From Oscarella lobularis (lineage: Eukaryota; Porifera; Homoscleromorpha; Homosclerophorida; Oscarellidae): a stretch of 64,000 bases of DNA. Below, piece after piece: positions 45,701-58,346 of this stretch. Under the pieces are notes generated by a model that worked only from the letters and a program-made list of their open reading frames with translations, did no database searches and was not told where the DNA came from. Positions within the stretch are counted from its first letter, which is position 1, and each line of letters begins with the position of its first letter. The DNA is taken from positions 441,501-505,500 of the forward strand of contig NC_089181.1 of assembly GCF_947507565.1 (NCBI RefSeq), given 5' to 3'. A program made the translations under genes and the position numbers.

Positions 45701-48700
45701 ATGACTTCGGACTACACGCCGGCAATAATAGGAATCGGATGTCGTTATCCCGGCAATATCGCCACTCCGGACGAGTTTTGGAAAGCCGTATCGGAAGGTT
45801 CCGATTGTACGTCCGAAACGCCCGCAGATCGCTTCGACGTTTCGTACTTCTACCACCCAACGCCCCGAACGACAGGCAAGATGTACAATCGACGAGGCGG
45901 CTATCTCAGCCCCGACACGTATCCTGTAAAATCGTTTGACCGCCAGTTTTTTCGCATGCCGCTTGCCGAAGCAAATCATCTCGACCCTCAAATTCGAATG
46001 CTACTGGAAGTGACGTGGGAGGCGCTCGAAGATGCCGGCATTCCGCCCGACTCCGTTCGAGATAGCGACACGGGTGTGTACGTCGGGGTGACCAGCAACG
46101 AGTACAATGTCTTCTTGTCGCTGCCACCTACGTCCATCAACGCTTACACGAACTCTGGAACGAATTCTTGCATGCCGTCGAATCGCATTTCATACGAATT
46201 CGACTTTCACGGTCCAAGCTATACTATTGACACGGCGTGCTCGTCGTCGCTCTACGCTATTCATCAGGCGTGCGAAGCCATTCGTCGAGGCGAATGCACG
46301 ATGGCAGTGGCGGGCGGCGCAAATCTTCTACTCCTACCGACAGCGAGCATTGGATTTTGCCAGGCACAAATGCTCTCACCCGACGGAAGATGCAAAAGTT
46401 TTGACGCCTCTGCCGACGGCTATTCGCGAAGCGAAGGTGCCGGTGTCGTCCTCATAAAACCTCTTTCTAAGGCACTCGAAGACAATAATCCAATATATGC
46501 CATTGTTCGAGGTGGAGCGTTGAGTAACGACGGCAAGACGCAGGGCATTGCTCAACCCAGCTACAGTGCGCAGGTGAAACTCGTTGAGAAAGCCTGTCGC
46601 AATGCTCATGTTAAACCGGAAATGGTTACCTACGTCGAGGCTCATGGGACTGGTACTAAAGTAGGTGACACGACCGAAGCCAAGGCCCTAGGCAACGCTA
46701 TGGGCAAAAATCGTTCGATCTCTACCCCTTTGTACCTGGGTTCCGTCAAGTCCAACATTGGTCACACGGAAGGTGCAGCGGGAGTGGCTGGAATTATTAA
46801 ATCGGTCTTGACACTGACGCATAAGAAAATTCCTCCTGTGGCAAATTTCAAGACTCCGAATCCAAGTGTGAATTTTGCTGAGCTGAACGTCGTCGTTCCC
46901 TCTTCGCTCATACCCTGGCCCAACTCACGCGAGTCGTCCGATCGAAAAGGATCTGCCTTAGTTGGCTGCAGTTCCTTTGGATTTGGTGGCGCCAACGCTC
47001 ACATCATTCTGGAAGAGTCTCCGAAACGTCGTTATGACATTAGACGTGACGTTGAAGACGCCTCCATGGCATCTTCAAATAATGCAGTAAATCTGCTACT
47101 TTTGTCCGCTTCAAGCTCAGCCGCTTTGAGCGATGCTGCGAAGGCTATGAAAAAATTTCTGGACGATCTTCCGAAAAATGTCTCTGCTTCCGCCTTTTTG
47201 AATATTTGCTATACTGCCGCCGTTCGATTTCAGCATCATGGACGCCGACTCGCTCTTATAGCAGGTGGCGTTGAAGAAGCGAAAGAGCGTCTTCAGGATT
47301 TTCTGATCGGTAAAGCGACAGAAAACGTCTTCTTCGAAGAATCTGCGGCCTCTCCGGTTGCCTTTGTCTTTTCGGGCATGGGAACGCAGTGGTGGGCCAT
47401 GGGAAGACAGTTGCTCGAAGAAAACGGAAAATTTCGCTCAACGATTAAGGTAGCTTAATTCGTACTGTATTGGTAAGATTTAATTAATAATGGAGGTGCG
47501 GTCGCAGAAAATTGATACGATTCTTCGGGAACTGGGAGCAAAGTGGTCCTTGATGTCCGTTTTGCAGTCATCTAGAGAAGAGTCTAATGTGAACCAAACA
47601 GGTCAGATACTATAAAGAGCAGGCTGAAAAAAACGTACGTTTTTATTTGAAAACTGCAGATATTGCTCAACCGTGCATCTTCGCTCTGGAAGTGGCTCTT
47701 TTCGAGGTACTCCGCGAATGCGTTAAACCTATAACAATTTTAGGCCACAGCGTTGGCGAAGTTGCTGCCGCGTACGCAGCCGGACTGCTTAGTCTAAAGG
47801 AAGCGACAGCTGTGATATTCCTTCGTGGCAGTCTCCTGCGCGAAACAAGTGGTTGCGGAAAGATGCTTGTCGTCCTTGGAAACAAAGCACAAGTATTAGA
47901 TAGTCTTCCGAGGCATCTATTTGCCTCCGAAAGTAGGAAAAAATTCAACATGGCAGAGAATGATTTAGAAGAACGACGGCCCAGTTTCGGAAAGTTTGAC
48001 GTAGCTGCTGTAAACAGTTCGCAGCAATTGGTCCTCTCCGGAGATGAAGATGCTCTCACAGAGGCGTGCAACCTTTTGGAAGCAAAAGGAATGAAATGTA
48101 GATTTCTGCGCGTCAATAACGCATTTCACAGTTTTCAGCAAGATCGACTGAAGGAGACGTTTCTTGCGCGATTTCCACTTTTTGACACCGCCGAAAACTC
48201 TGATAGACCTCTCGTAGATATGGTATCAACCGTCATGGGCGACTACATTACTCGCAGTGAAGCGGCTACTTCAGCTTACTGGTGGTCTAATATACGGCAG
48301 ACCGTTCGTTTCGAAGACGCCGTAAACGTTTTATTGGAGAAAGGCGACTTTCATTTCGTTGAAATTGGAGCTCACTGCGCGCTTACTCCCATTATAAGAG
48401 ACATTGTGAACGCTCGAAGTGCGTCGAAATCTATCACTCTAGAGACTCTGAAAAGACCGAAAAACATCGAAAGCCCGTCTGTTGACGAAACTGCGTCTAT
48501 ACTTCGTTGTCTTGGGAAGTTGCATGTTCTTGGGCACAAGATTGATTTTAGCAGCTTGTTTCGTTCCGAAAACCACGAAGTTGTCTCTCTACCTCACTAT
48601 CCCTGGCAAAGAGTGGAATGCTGGGATTGTGGTAAACTCGCGAAAGAAATCTTTTATCATCCGTTTGACGGCAATCATCCTCTGCTTGGAACGCGCCAAA

Positions 48701-51700
48701 CCAGTTTTGCTGACATTTCAGGCTTGAGTGATGAAGGAGCTGTTATATGGGCGGGTGAATATTCAGCTGCTACGCTACCGTGGCTTAAGGATCACGTAAT
48801 ACAAGGCAGTGTTATTTTTCCTGCAGCAGCCTACATTGAAACTTGCATACAAGCTGGAAAAGAACTTTTTGATAATGCCTTCAGCTTTTATATAAAAGAC
48901 GTCAAGTTTCAGAAGTTCATGTTTGCGCCGGACAGTTCTGCGGTTGTACGAATTGTTGCCGAGAAAATAGGAAGACAAGACTATGAAGTGACCGTTTACA
49001 GTCAGAAAAATGGTCAGCAGACGGAGAGCAAAGATAAGACTACTCAATTACCACAAGAGGCATCTTTGAAGTGGCAGAATCACGCCAAAATGACGCTTAG
49101 GAGCGGCGGTGATCAAAGCAGCAATACGGCAATCAGTTTTGAACAGTGTTCCAAAGAGTGCTCGAAGACCGTCTCAAACGTGTACGAAGTCATATCCGGA
49201 GAATCCGTTGGAGAGGGCTTTGCGATGGGTCCTTCGTTTCAGGTGTGTCAAGCTGCAGCCTTGTCCGAAGACAGCACTGCCATTCTTTTGCGTATTAGAG
49301 CGCCTAACGAAATTAGTCGCGACCTGCATCGCTACTTCGTGCATCCCGCCGTCTTAGATGGCTGCTTTCAGGGCTACTTGTTTTTGCTGACGCTGAAAAC
49401 AAGTACAGTAAACAAAGATTCAGGCTGGCGAGTGCTTCGTGTTCCAACATCTGTAGAAAAATTTGAGTTGTTTGACGACCAAGTTCCATCCGATTTGTGG
49501 TTGTACCTGAAAGAATATCAAAATGCAAACGGACAGCGGTGTGACGTCACCGCATTCAGAACTGACAATCACGAGATTGTTATTCGTCTAACTGGCTTGA
49601 CTTTTAGCGCCCTTGCGTTTTCAGCAGATGATGCAGAAGCAAGTCCGTGCTTCTGGAAATTGAACTGGGTTCCACGGAGCCCTGCTGTTGCTACAAAGCA
49701 GCTGCCTGACGACATAGAAGCTAATCGTACCGTCCTAGTCGTCTCTTCAAGACGTCGCAAAAGCATTGTTTTACAATCTCTGTTGCAAACAATTGCCCAA
49801 GCAGGATTTGCCGTAGAAGAAGTCGTTCTTCCAACTGATAAAGAAATCGCTCAGCGCATTTCTTCGCGCAGCGACATAACCGATATTTGTGTTCCCGTTT
49901 TTGACTGCTGCGATGACGACCTGTTTGCAACGGCAACAGCCGATGAATTTATTAGCGTTGCACTGTCACCTTTAGAACTCATACTGAAATTGAGCGATGA
50001 ATTTGGTCTTAAGCTATTGCTTAAAGAAGACTTGCGTGTGTGGCTTCTTACCACAGATGCTTACGACGTTGACATTTCTGACCGCATAAATGCTTGTCAA
50101 GCCACGGTTGCTGCGTACCTGCTAACATCTGCGTATGAAGTTGGCATCAATGTTACAATTGTCGACTTTCCAAGTACAATATCACAAGAGAATCTTGGAA
50201 AAACGTTTTTGACTCACTTTTGCGACAATCAATTACAAGAGAACGAGCGTGCAATTCGATTTGACGCTGAGAGCGAATCCTATGTCACTTTTTTTCCTCG
50301 TCTTGTGGAAACTGAAAGAGAAACGTTTAGCTCACCTGACTCTGATTCAGACTGGTCTTTGATCTACTCCAGCAAGACAAAGACAGTAAAGAGGAGCTGC
50401 TCTAGAAGAAGATTCGCCGAATCTGGCTTTGTTTCTGTCCGTACAAATAGTTTTTCTTTTGTACGAGACTATAAATCGTGTGTTGACACGGATACAAACA
50501 GCAGTCCTTGCGCTTGGATAACAGGAGTTGTAGAAAATGCCACAAGAACAGACGACATCAATGTGAAAGATGACGTCATTGGTTTTTCGGAATCCGTTTC
50601 TAAGTTTGTGCACGTTCCCAATGCCCACGTTGTCAGGATACCGAAAGCAATCAAACATTCTGAGGCTGCTCTACACGACCTTGTGCAGGAATTCTTAATT
50701 ATTTATGCACTCCTTACTGAGGTGCACGCAGTTGGTGAAACTGACACTGTGCTTGTGTGGGCAGGTGATAAAATATCTGACGCAATATCTGTGCACAACG
50801 TAGCGCGTTCGCTTGGAGCTAACGCTACGGTTGTGCACAACAAAGAAACGATTTCTGACGCTCTGGGTGACCACGAAAAAGAAGCAATTTCCGCGATTTG
50901 CTTAGACAAGAATTTCTCGACTGTAAAGGAGATGGCTACCGTCGTTGTTCTTCTCGACGATATTGCCTATAGCGAAGCCGATTTGCTTTTCAGTCGTGCG
51001 AAGTTGTTTGCCAGTTGCATCTATTCTGTACGACTGTGTAATCAACGGCTCTTTTTGCTGGAAACAGCCGTAAGGGCGTCCCTCAAGTGGATTCCTTTAC
51101 CGAGCACGAGACAGTTAGCTGACGGACGTCAATTCAAAAGAGCTTTGGCGAGATTTATGCAGCACATGTGCGATCCTGCCGGTGAAGCATTGGCTTTGAA
51201 ACGGATTGTCCCCAGTGGCTCGTTGAGCGAATTGACGACTTTGCCGCTTTCAGATCAGCTTGGGCGTAGCTTTTTTACTAAGACGATCGCCGAGGAACTC
51301 GATTTGGTGATGTCTGAAAAATGCCTATTTTTTGCCCATCCGGACGAGAGTTATTTAATTACGGGTGGCCTGAAGGGATTGGGACTGTCTTTAGCTGAAT
51401 GGCTTGTTGATCGCGGTGCTAAACGTTTGCATCTTGTAGGACGAAGAGCGCCTTGTGGAGACGAAGAAAAGAGACTGGACGTTCTCAAGCAAATGTCAGA
51501 AATTGTCATTCACCTAGTTAATGTATCCGATGAAGACGCCGTGCGCTCTACTTTCGATCAAATTGTTTCGTTCAAATCGACAGAACTAGCTGGCATATTT
51601 CACTGCGCTGCCGTTTACAAAGACGAAACGCTGCTCTCACTTAATAGAGACGGTGTCGAAAAGGTTTTACTGCCAAAAGCGTACGGCGCTTGGCTGTTGC

Positions 51701-53235
51701 ATAAGCAGTCAGTAGCGTATAACCTGAATCTTCGCTACTTCGTCCTGTTTTCCAGTTCAGTGTCACTTTTCGGAAATTCTGGTCAATGTAGCTATTGTAC
51801 TGCGAACATTATTCTGAACTCTATTGCTGCGTTCAGAAGGAAGAACGGTCTCGCGGCAACAGCTGTGCAATTCGGACCCATTAAAGACACGGGCTACCTA
51901 AAGGAACACGTCCAAGTTATGAACTTTCTAAAGTCGAGAGGCTTTGGCCTTCTTGATAGCAAAGTTGCCCTGGACTGCATGGGTTCGACCATGCTATTAG
52001 GTTCTTTTCAAAGTCTCTGCGTTCAAGCGAGAATCGATGCTGCGAAGTACGTTCTACAAATTTCAAGTCTACAGAATTTCTCTCGATTGAAAGGCGTGAC
52101 GAGCTCTGCAAATGCGTTCACACTAGATCGTGAAAAAGAAACTTTGTTTTCGTCCTCTTCGCCTGAGAAGAAACAAAGCATAGCCAGGGAAACACTTTCT
52201 GACTGGGTTTGCAACAAAGTCGGCTTAGCAGAAATTCCCTCAGATGCTTCTTTGATTTCCGTTGGCTTTGATTCTCTGATGGCTTCAGAAATAAGCACAA
52301 CTATTCGATTGTTGTTTAACGTGTTTGTGCCACCTGTTCGTCTTTTGGACGATCACTGTACTCTCAGCCTCCTCGTCAGCGATATCGTGAGTCAATCTGA
52401 TGAGACAAATGCCAGCAAGACAGCTGCTCCGAACCAGTGGTTATACTCTGCCAGCGACCCTGGCGAAAAAGCTATCTGTCATCTGATATGCTTTCCTCCA
52501 CTTGCTGGAGGTGTTTCCAACTACGCTAATTGGAGTGCACAACTTTATAAGAACAACATTGCGCTTTCTGTGATGCAATTTCCAGGATGGGAAGGAAAAG
52601 AAGAAGAATCACTCCTATCCGATCTGAACAGTTTCGTTGAGCTGGCGCTGACCGTTGTTTTGCCACTTGCACGAAAGTCACGAATTGCTTTCTACGGTCA
52701 CAGTCTGGGAGCACTTATAGCATACGAATTGGCTCTCAGACTTTGGCAAAACCATGAAATATCCATTTATCACTTTTTTGTTGGCGCATGGTACGCGCCT
52801 CATCTACCATATCCTCACCCAAAGGAGCTCCTAATACCGGCCGCTGTTTTTAGAAAAGAGGTGCCTTATCGCGAAATGCTTCATCATGTGAAAAATCTGG
52901 CCTTTCTCTCTCCTCGTCTAAGAAACGAATTTGAGCTAGACACGACCTCGTCCTCTCTGCTCATGAAATGGCTCCCTTGCTTTGAGATAGGAATTGATAT
53001 AGTCAAAGAGTATACCCCTAAAGAAAATCAAGTGCCCTGTGGCATTGATGCGTTCTTTGGTTCTGAAGATACGTTTGTGAAAGAAGAGCACTCGAGTAAA
53101 TGGAGCAAGCAAAGTGCTGATGGATTCCAACTTCACAAAATTGATGGCAAACATCAGTTTACAGCTGGTGTTCAGAGTTCTCTAACAATCTGTGCTATCA
53201 TTGCCACGGCGGTTGTTGGAGTTAGACAATCATAG
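45701..53235 (+). CDS. FAS-like type I polyketide synthase (KS-AT-DH-psiER-KR-ACP-TE)
   Basis: Giant multifunctional synthase of 2472 residues in three exons (45701-47449, 47508-47601, 47660-53235). Domains: ketosynthase 5-430 with DTACSSS (Cys near 178), HGTGT (about 314) and NIGHTEGA (about 352); acyltransferase with GMGTQWWAMG and GHSVGEVAAAY (Ser near 642); dehydratase with HPLLGTR, DHVIQGSVIFPAAAY (H-x3-G-x4-P intact, near 992) and LDGCFQ (near 1180); a structural-KR-like region; an enoyl-reductase-like region (about 1495-1780) whose GGVGxAA NADPH loop is replaced by WAGDKISDAIS; ketoreductase with ITGGLKGLGLSLAEWL (about 1849) and GQCSYCTAN Tyr (about 1993); carrier protein GFDSLM (about 2151); thioesterase GHSLGALIAYE (about 2294) and KHQF His (about 2445). 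Order and length equal animal FAS, but it probably leaves double bonds. Cytosolic. Product unknown. Confidence 0.92.
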
Positions 53236-53779
53236 TAGATTCTCTTTTGCTGTTTGTGATTGCAAGCTGCAGTATCTCTATCAAGTTAGGGGGTTAGGGT
53301 TATCTGTTCGCAGCTTGTCTCGTTAGTGTAGCGCTAGCTTTTCCCCTAGTTATTGTTTTTAGTTATTTTGTAGTTTAGATTTGGCCTGCCGTACGTGTGG
53401 TTTCGTTGACTCAGCTTTTATTGATACTTTCTTGAAAACACCTACTAGTAATAGCGTAGTACTTTACTAGACTATTGCAGTTTTTCAGTAGTTATCAAAT
53501 GCATGCTATGGTTTGTGTTAGCATATATAAGATATTTCTTTGTATTTATCCACCAAAAAAATATATGGTAGTTACTAATGTCTCTCATTTTTCAATTCGG
53601 TTATACGGCAAGATGAGAAAATACCGCTGGCGAAAAATTGGCATGTGTTGTCCTGACTAATAAATAGTGTTCCCAATGAACGTAGTGCGCATGCGTTTCT
53701 TTTCACGTGGTGGTGCAACACTCCGTTATAAAGTTGCTCGATTGAGTTCATTCTACAGCATCCTCAACCTTCGCGAACG
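53236..53779. other. Intergenic region PKS to FAU
   Basis: About 540 bp. No coding exon is recognisable. Near its 3' end, GTTATAAAG (about 53723-53731) sits about 50 bp before the FAU start codon and may be a TATA-like element. A pyrimidine-rich patch precedes the ATG. Confidence 0.5.
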
Positions 53780-54239
53780 ATGCAAATCTTTGTCAATGCC
53801 CAAACGACCCACGTCGTCGACGTGGACGACACGATGACGGTCGCCGATCTCAAGAACGCCGTCGGTTCGGCGGAAGATCTTCCAATCGACGATCTACTCC
53901 TCACGCACGCTGGCCGGCCTCTCGAAGACGACGAACTACTTTGCGGCGTACTATCGAACAGCGCCGGAGTCGACGTCACGCTCAGAATACCAGGAGGCGA
54001 GTCCGAAACCCCGTCGTTTCCTCAAAGGGGGCCTCACATCAATTTGCCTTACAGGAAAAGTACACGGATCGTTGGCGCGCGCCGGCAAGGTTCGCGGCCA
54101 AACGCCGAAAGTCGACAAGCAGGAAAAGAAGAAGAAGAAGACGGGACGAGCGAAGAGACGAATGCAGTACAATCGTCGTTTCGTCAACGTCGTCGCCGGC
54201 TTCGGCGGTCGTCGAAGGGGCCCCAACTCCAACCAATAG
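53780..54239 (+). CDS. FAU: FAU ubiquitin-like (FUBI)-ribosomal protein eS30 fusion
   Basis: Precursor of the ubiquitin-like FUBI and small-subunit ribosomal protein eS30. Exon 1 (53780-53996) encodes the ubiquitin fold ([34 protein letters not shown]) ending RIPG; exon 2 (54055-54239) starts within the Gly-Gly cleavage site and continues [40 protein letters not shown] to the stop at 54237-54239; 133 residues. The exons join in frame only if the intron starts with GC (GAG|gcgagt) and ends in ACAG, a GC-AG intron; no GT donor restores the frame. The Gly-Gly before KVHGS is kept, so the two parts are probably cleaved apart as in other animals. Confidence 0.93.
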
Positions 54240-54542
54240 AAACAGATAAAAGAATCGAAAAATTTCGATTTTCGTTTCGACTAAAAAAAGGGGGGTTTGT
54301 GTAACTAAATACACGTTTTCGTTCCCAAGGGAGCCCTCGCCATCATCATCATCATAATTTTCTTTTTCTTCTTGAGGATTTAGCTGATTCTTATCATCAA
54401 AGGGGGCCCGGGGCTCACAAGAGCAAGATTTTAGCGTTTTCAATACATGGGTTTGTGTAGCTAATTTCATGGCTAAAGGAGCCTTGTCACAATATTATTT
54501 CGTTATTTTTGTTTCTTGTGGGGATAGGCCTTCGTCTCTCCG
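54240..54542. other. Convergent 3' region, FAU and Rab genes
   Basis: About 300 bp between the two stop codons, which must hold both 3' UTRs. It has short T and A runs, GGGGG and GGGGCCCGGGG-like patches and a CATCATCATCAT stretch (54341-54352), but no gene. Confidence 0.5.
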
Positions 54543-55612
54543 TCAGCAACTGCATTTATTCTCAGAGGTTCCTTCTTCTTGCGATTGCGACGATAGATAA
54601 ATTGAGGGCGCCTCATTTTCTTTTCTGTCTAGTGTCCGATTTTTTGCATTCTACGTAAAGGAACAAATGAATTTCAATATCGAATTGGTGACACCTGTGG
54701 CCTTGCCTCATTTGGAACCACCACCACTTCCTCAGCTAGTTTTCTGAACGCCTAATTATAGAAAAAAGAAGAGATTCAAGGAAGGAAATGGGAAATAGGT
54801 GTTGCCATCCCACCTCGGTAACATTGAGATTTTTCACGGCACTACACTCCAAAAACTTGACTCCATATTCAGAGGCAAGCTAGAACATTGAACCTTAGTC
54901 AGGAAAGAAAAAAATCGAGCCCATCTCCTCCCACTTGTTGGCCTTGTTTCGCAGTGACCTGACGACCAGCGTCGATATCGCACTTATTTCCCACAAGAAC
55001 CATCTTTACGTTCGACTCCGCGTACTAAAAGTTAAGTTCGTTGATTATTTATTCTAGTTTTTTTCTCTCTTCCGCGCACGCACTTCAGATATGTTCGATA
55101 TCCACTTGCGAACGTTCTTGAACGATTTGTCGCTCGATATGTCGTATAACAACAGGATGCCCTGCGCCCAGAGTGAGAAAACGATTTTTATCTCTTCGCT
55201 TATCTGCGTCGCGTCTCTCCTAAGGCACCTGCGCGCGACGATAATACTGGCTAGTGAGCGTTTCGAATCGTTCCTGTCCGGCCGTGTCCCTTTTATTGCA
55301 CGCCAAGTAAGCGAACGGAGCCGGGGGGTCACCTGACTCGCTCTCACCATATTTGGATTCGGATCCGTTTGCCTCCCAATTCGATCGTCTTCAGCTTGAA
55401 GTCGATTCCTATACGGAGTAAAGGAAGTGTTAGTAACATCGACACCCTTCGTCTGGTTTTCTCGTCTCTTTTTCTCGCTCTCGCAGACCTATCGTAGCGA
55501 CGTGCGTCGAACGGACCTCCTCGTCGACGTAGCGACAGAGGAGGCTCGTTTTGCCGACGCCGCTGTCGCCGAGGAGAAGCAGTTTGAGAAGGACGTCGTA
55601 GTTTTTCGACAT
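54543..55612 (-). CDS. Rab GTPase, Rab15-like
   Basis: Small GTPase of vesicle traffic. Starts MSKNYDVLLKLLLLGDSGVG (ATG 55610-55612) with P-loop GDSGVGKTS, effector TIGIDFKLKTIELGGK, WDTAGQERFETLTSQYYRRA (switch II), GNKCDIDAGRQV and ECSAVKNLNVTEAF. The C-terminal exon, reached only by splicing after EARPQ to AATGCAAAAAAT near 54650, extends the hypervariable tail and ends CSC, a CxC double-geranylgeranylation motif (stop 54543-54545). Without that intron the protein would lack its lipid anchor, so the splice is likely real. Switch II, RQV...GQQLASEYG and the CxC end point to Rab15, with Rab8/10 as alternatives. At least six exons. It should act at endosome or recycling membranes. Confidence 0.85.
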
Positions 55613-55900
55613 TTCGACGATAGAAACGACAAGTCGCACGTCTTTAGAAGAAGATAGAAGCGAGAGAGCGAGACGAAGCGATGACGAAGTCGTCGGGGGG
55701 TCGCCCAGAGACGGGTAAGACTAGAAATGAAATTAGACCCGACTACTTCCGTATTGGAAATGCTCTCACCCGGAAGACACGTGATCTGTTTTGAAATAAA
55801 GGAAATGACGTCACGATTCGTTTCAAAACGTCAGCACCTGGTCGTTTAAAGATATGTATATATATATTAATAATACACTACATATGACTTATGTAGTGTC

Positions 55901-57440
55901 CTATTTTTTCAAGGCATGCCAGGCCGTGATGTTTCTACCCGCCGTTTCTTGGGAAACGACGTCCAACCAGTGTCGAGCCTCGCGTTCTCCCGACGCTTCC
56001 ACGCCGAGATTGACTCGTCCAAGCAGAACGCTTTCCCCACTGCTATCTCGATCCATGACGGATACGACGAGCGTCACGTGGTCGAGATCGCTGGTGGCAC
56101 AGTGGAGACTAAACGACTCGTTGAAAACGGGATCCGGATTCGTTTTCTTCACACTCGTCGATTTCTTTGAGTGCTTTCTTCGATCGAGATTGCTATAGAG
56201 ATGCAACCGAGCAAACACATCTAAAAAGAAAAATTCAGGTAAAATATCGTATAAACGCCGGTTCTCTTACCTGGAGCCTGGCCACCTTTCCTCATAGGCA
56301 AATCTTTCGCTTTCAGAACAATGACCAAAAGACGGGCGTTCTCCTCACTGTAGCTAATCGAAAGCTGAATCATGCCGCCTCCCATTCTCGCGCTGATTTT
56401 CCGCGATCGCCGTTGCGACGACCGTTTCGGCGACGCCTGAAAATGCCCCTCGCTCAAATCCGATTCGCTCAGCGTTCCGTCGCTGTGATGATGCGAATCG
56501 ATCGACTTCTCGATGGAAACGAAGCCGAGTTGTCGTCGCAACATCTCGGGCGTTTCCCCGACGATGCGCGCCGAATGAGGAGCACTTCCACCAGACAGAG
56601 GAGTCTCACTATAGGAAGACTGACTGGACAGGGACGACACCTTACGCTAGAAAAAGAATAAGGTAAAAGCAAAAGCTGATGCAGTTCGTTATTTACCAAA
56701 ATAGCCGGACTGTTCAGCGGGCAACTCTCGCGCACACCGCTACACAGTCTCGCCTTTCCGTAGTCTCCCAAGTTAACGTCATACCAGCCAATGAGCTCCT
56801 CCTTTCGCAGCCAATCGCTATGATAGAGCCGAAACTGCAGCAATCCGCTCCCAATCAACTCGTCCAAATCGACGACCCCAAATCGAAAGGCTTCGTCGAA
56901 ACGCGGATTCGTCTCCTCGCGTTTCGTCGACGTCTTGTACCGATAGTGTTGCCCGGGCAACAGGGTGACATGAACGAACGTCGTCGGCGCGCGTCCGCGA
57001 ACGATCGGCAATTGCGTCGCGCCCATGACGACGCCGGCCAACGCCATAGCGTCGGAATCGTAACCGACGCTGAAATCGAGTTGTCCGAGCGGCATGGGCG
57101 ATTCGTCGCCGCTGTCGTAGGCGAGTCGTGCGAGTCGTTCGCGCAGGACGGCGGCGTCGACAGCAGATCCGGGTATTTCGGCGGCGGCGACGGGCGGCGG
57201 AGCGCGTCGACCCGGTCGCGGGTCGAGATCGCCGTCGTCGGTGAACGACGGTTGGACGTACTCCGTTCGACCGGAGAGCGCGTCCGGAGACGGAAACCCG
57301 ATGATGGGATAGTCGGAATCGGGTTTGGTTGAGCGTATGCACGAGTCGAGGAGTCCGCATCGATGGCACAGGCAGACGACGAGAAGGATGATGACGGCGG
57401 CGGCAATGCCGCACAGGAGACCCAGTAGGACGACGTACAT
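55901..57440 (-). CDS. Synaptotagmin-like double-C2 membrane protein
   Basis: N-terminal transmembrane segment (MYVVLLGLLCGIAAAVIILL) with a Cys-rich juxtamembrane end (possible palmitoylation), a long linker and two C2 domains, the plan of synaptotagmins. Exons: 56697-57440, about 56271-56649 and 55901-56218. The first C2 (LGQLDFSVGYDSDAMALAGV to LIGWYDVNLGDYG) lacks the Asp cluster of Ca loop 1 and keeps little of loop 3, so it is probably calcium-independent. The second (GMIQLSISYSEENARLLVIV, KAKDLPMRKG, NPDPVFNESFSLH, VMDRDSSGESVLLGRVNLG, ARHWLDV, ITAWHALKK) is closer to canonical C2B with the terminal WHxL. Long linker and calcium-poor C2A recall synaptotagmin 14/16. Upstream exons are possible, since the first ATG sits almost at the membrane segment. 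Confidence 0.75.
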
Positions 57441-58346
57441 CGGGGAAATATCCTTTAGGCCTAACAGGTGTGGAGAGAGAAAAGTCCTGTTGATTAATAA
57501 CGCATGCGGGGGAAAATTAGGTTTGATGTCCTAAGGGATATCCAACTAGAGGTCACGGTTTGCTTCCTGAAAAAAGCTCCTGTTTCTTCCCTACGAGCAA
57601 ATGTATGTGGAGAAACAGGATCTAACCCATATGATTCTAGGCGGTAGGCTTCTATGGGTGGGAGCTCGGAGTTTATTTGAATGTAGGGCGGTGGAGGAAG
57701 GGAGTTACCGGAAGAAGTCACCGCAAGTCGACGCACTCGTTGGGTAGGCAGGAAGCGTTGTTACAGCATACAGCTTGCCTTCCCACCCGGACGAAATCGC
57801 TACATCCTGCTAGTTTTCTCACTCGCAAACAGTGAAGCGGGGCGCGAAACCGGAAAGAAATGCAAACGTTCGTTCTACCGTTTCTAAGGTTTGTTTCCTT
57901 TGCGCAAATGTAAGCGAAACTGTCGATGAAACTTTTCGAAGCGCGTGTCATCGACCGCGACTTCGATTCCGAAGGGGAAAACGATTCGGATTCTTTTGGG
58001 GCTTGACACCTCTATCGTGCGGGGTCAAGTGAGCCAAGGAGGTGAGAGAGAATTATATAGGCCGAATCGCATGAACCAAAACGATTTCTAACGCTAGTTA
58101 CGTAGCAAAGAGCGAACAAAAGGGCGGTCAGCGAAGCAATCGGGGTGGGTTTGGTAAACGATATAAGGAAGTGCGAAGCCTACGGGCGACGCTAGGCGAC
58201 CGAAATGTACCGAACTCACCTAACGAAGACGCTTTTTCATTCTACAGAGCGATACGATCGAGAAACTTGGTGGATGACGAACTGGGAGTGTAGTGGCGTC
58301 GAAGGTTAATCGATTAATTCCCCGTATGTCATTCTCGTGACCCGAA
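57441..58346. other. Divergent region between synaptotagmin-like and Kelch-kinase genes
   Basis: About 900 bp. It must carry both promoters; TATATAGG at about 58058 is a possible TATA element for the plus-strand gene. Minus-strand open frames at 57494-57736 (Pro-rich PPPPYIQINSELPP) and 57718-57951 could be 5' exons of the synaptotagmin-like gene, but I could not join them convincingly. Confidence 0.45.

Noticed and set aside
45701-53235. Bacterial symbiont origin of the polyketide synthase
   Set aside because: Two GT-AG introns interrupt the gene and it sits among host genes.
53286-53302. Telomere-like GGGTTAGGG
   Set aside because: Only about two units in a unique intergenic sequence.
57494-57951. 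Minus-strand open frames with Pro-rich and Cys-containing stretches
   Set aside because: Could be 5' exons of the synaptotagmin-like gene, but no splice combination gave a convincing frame; not annotated as coding.
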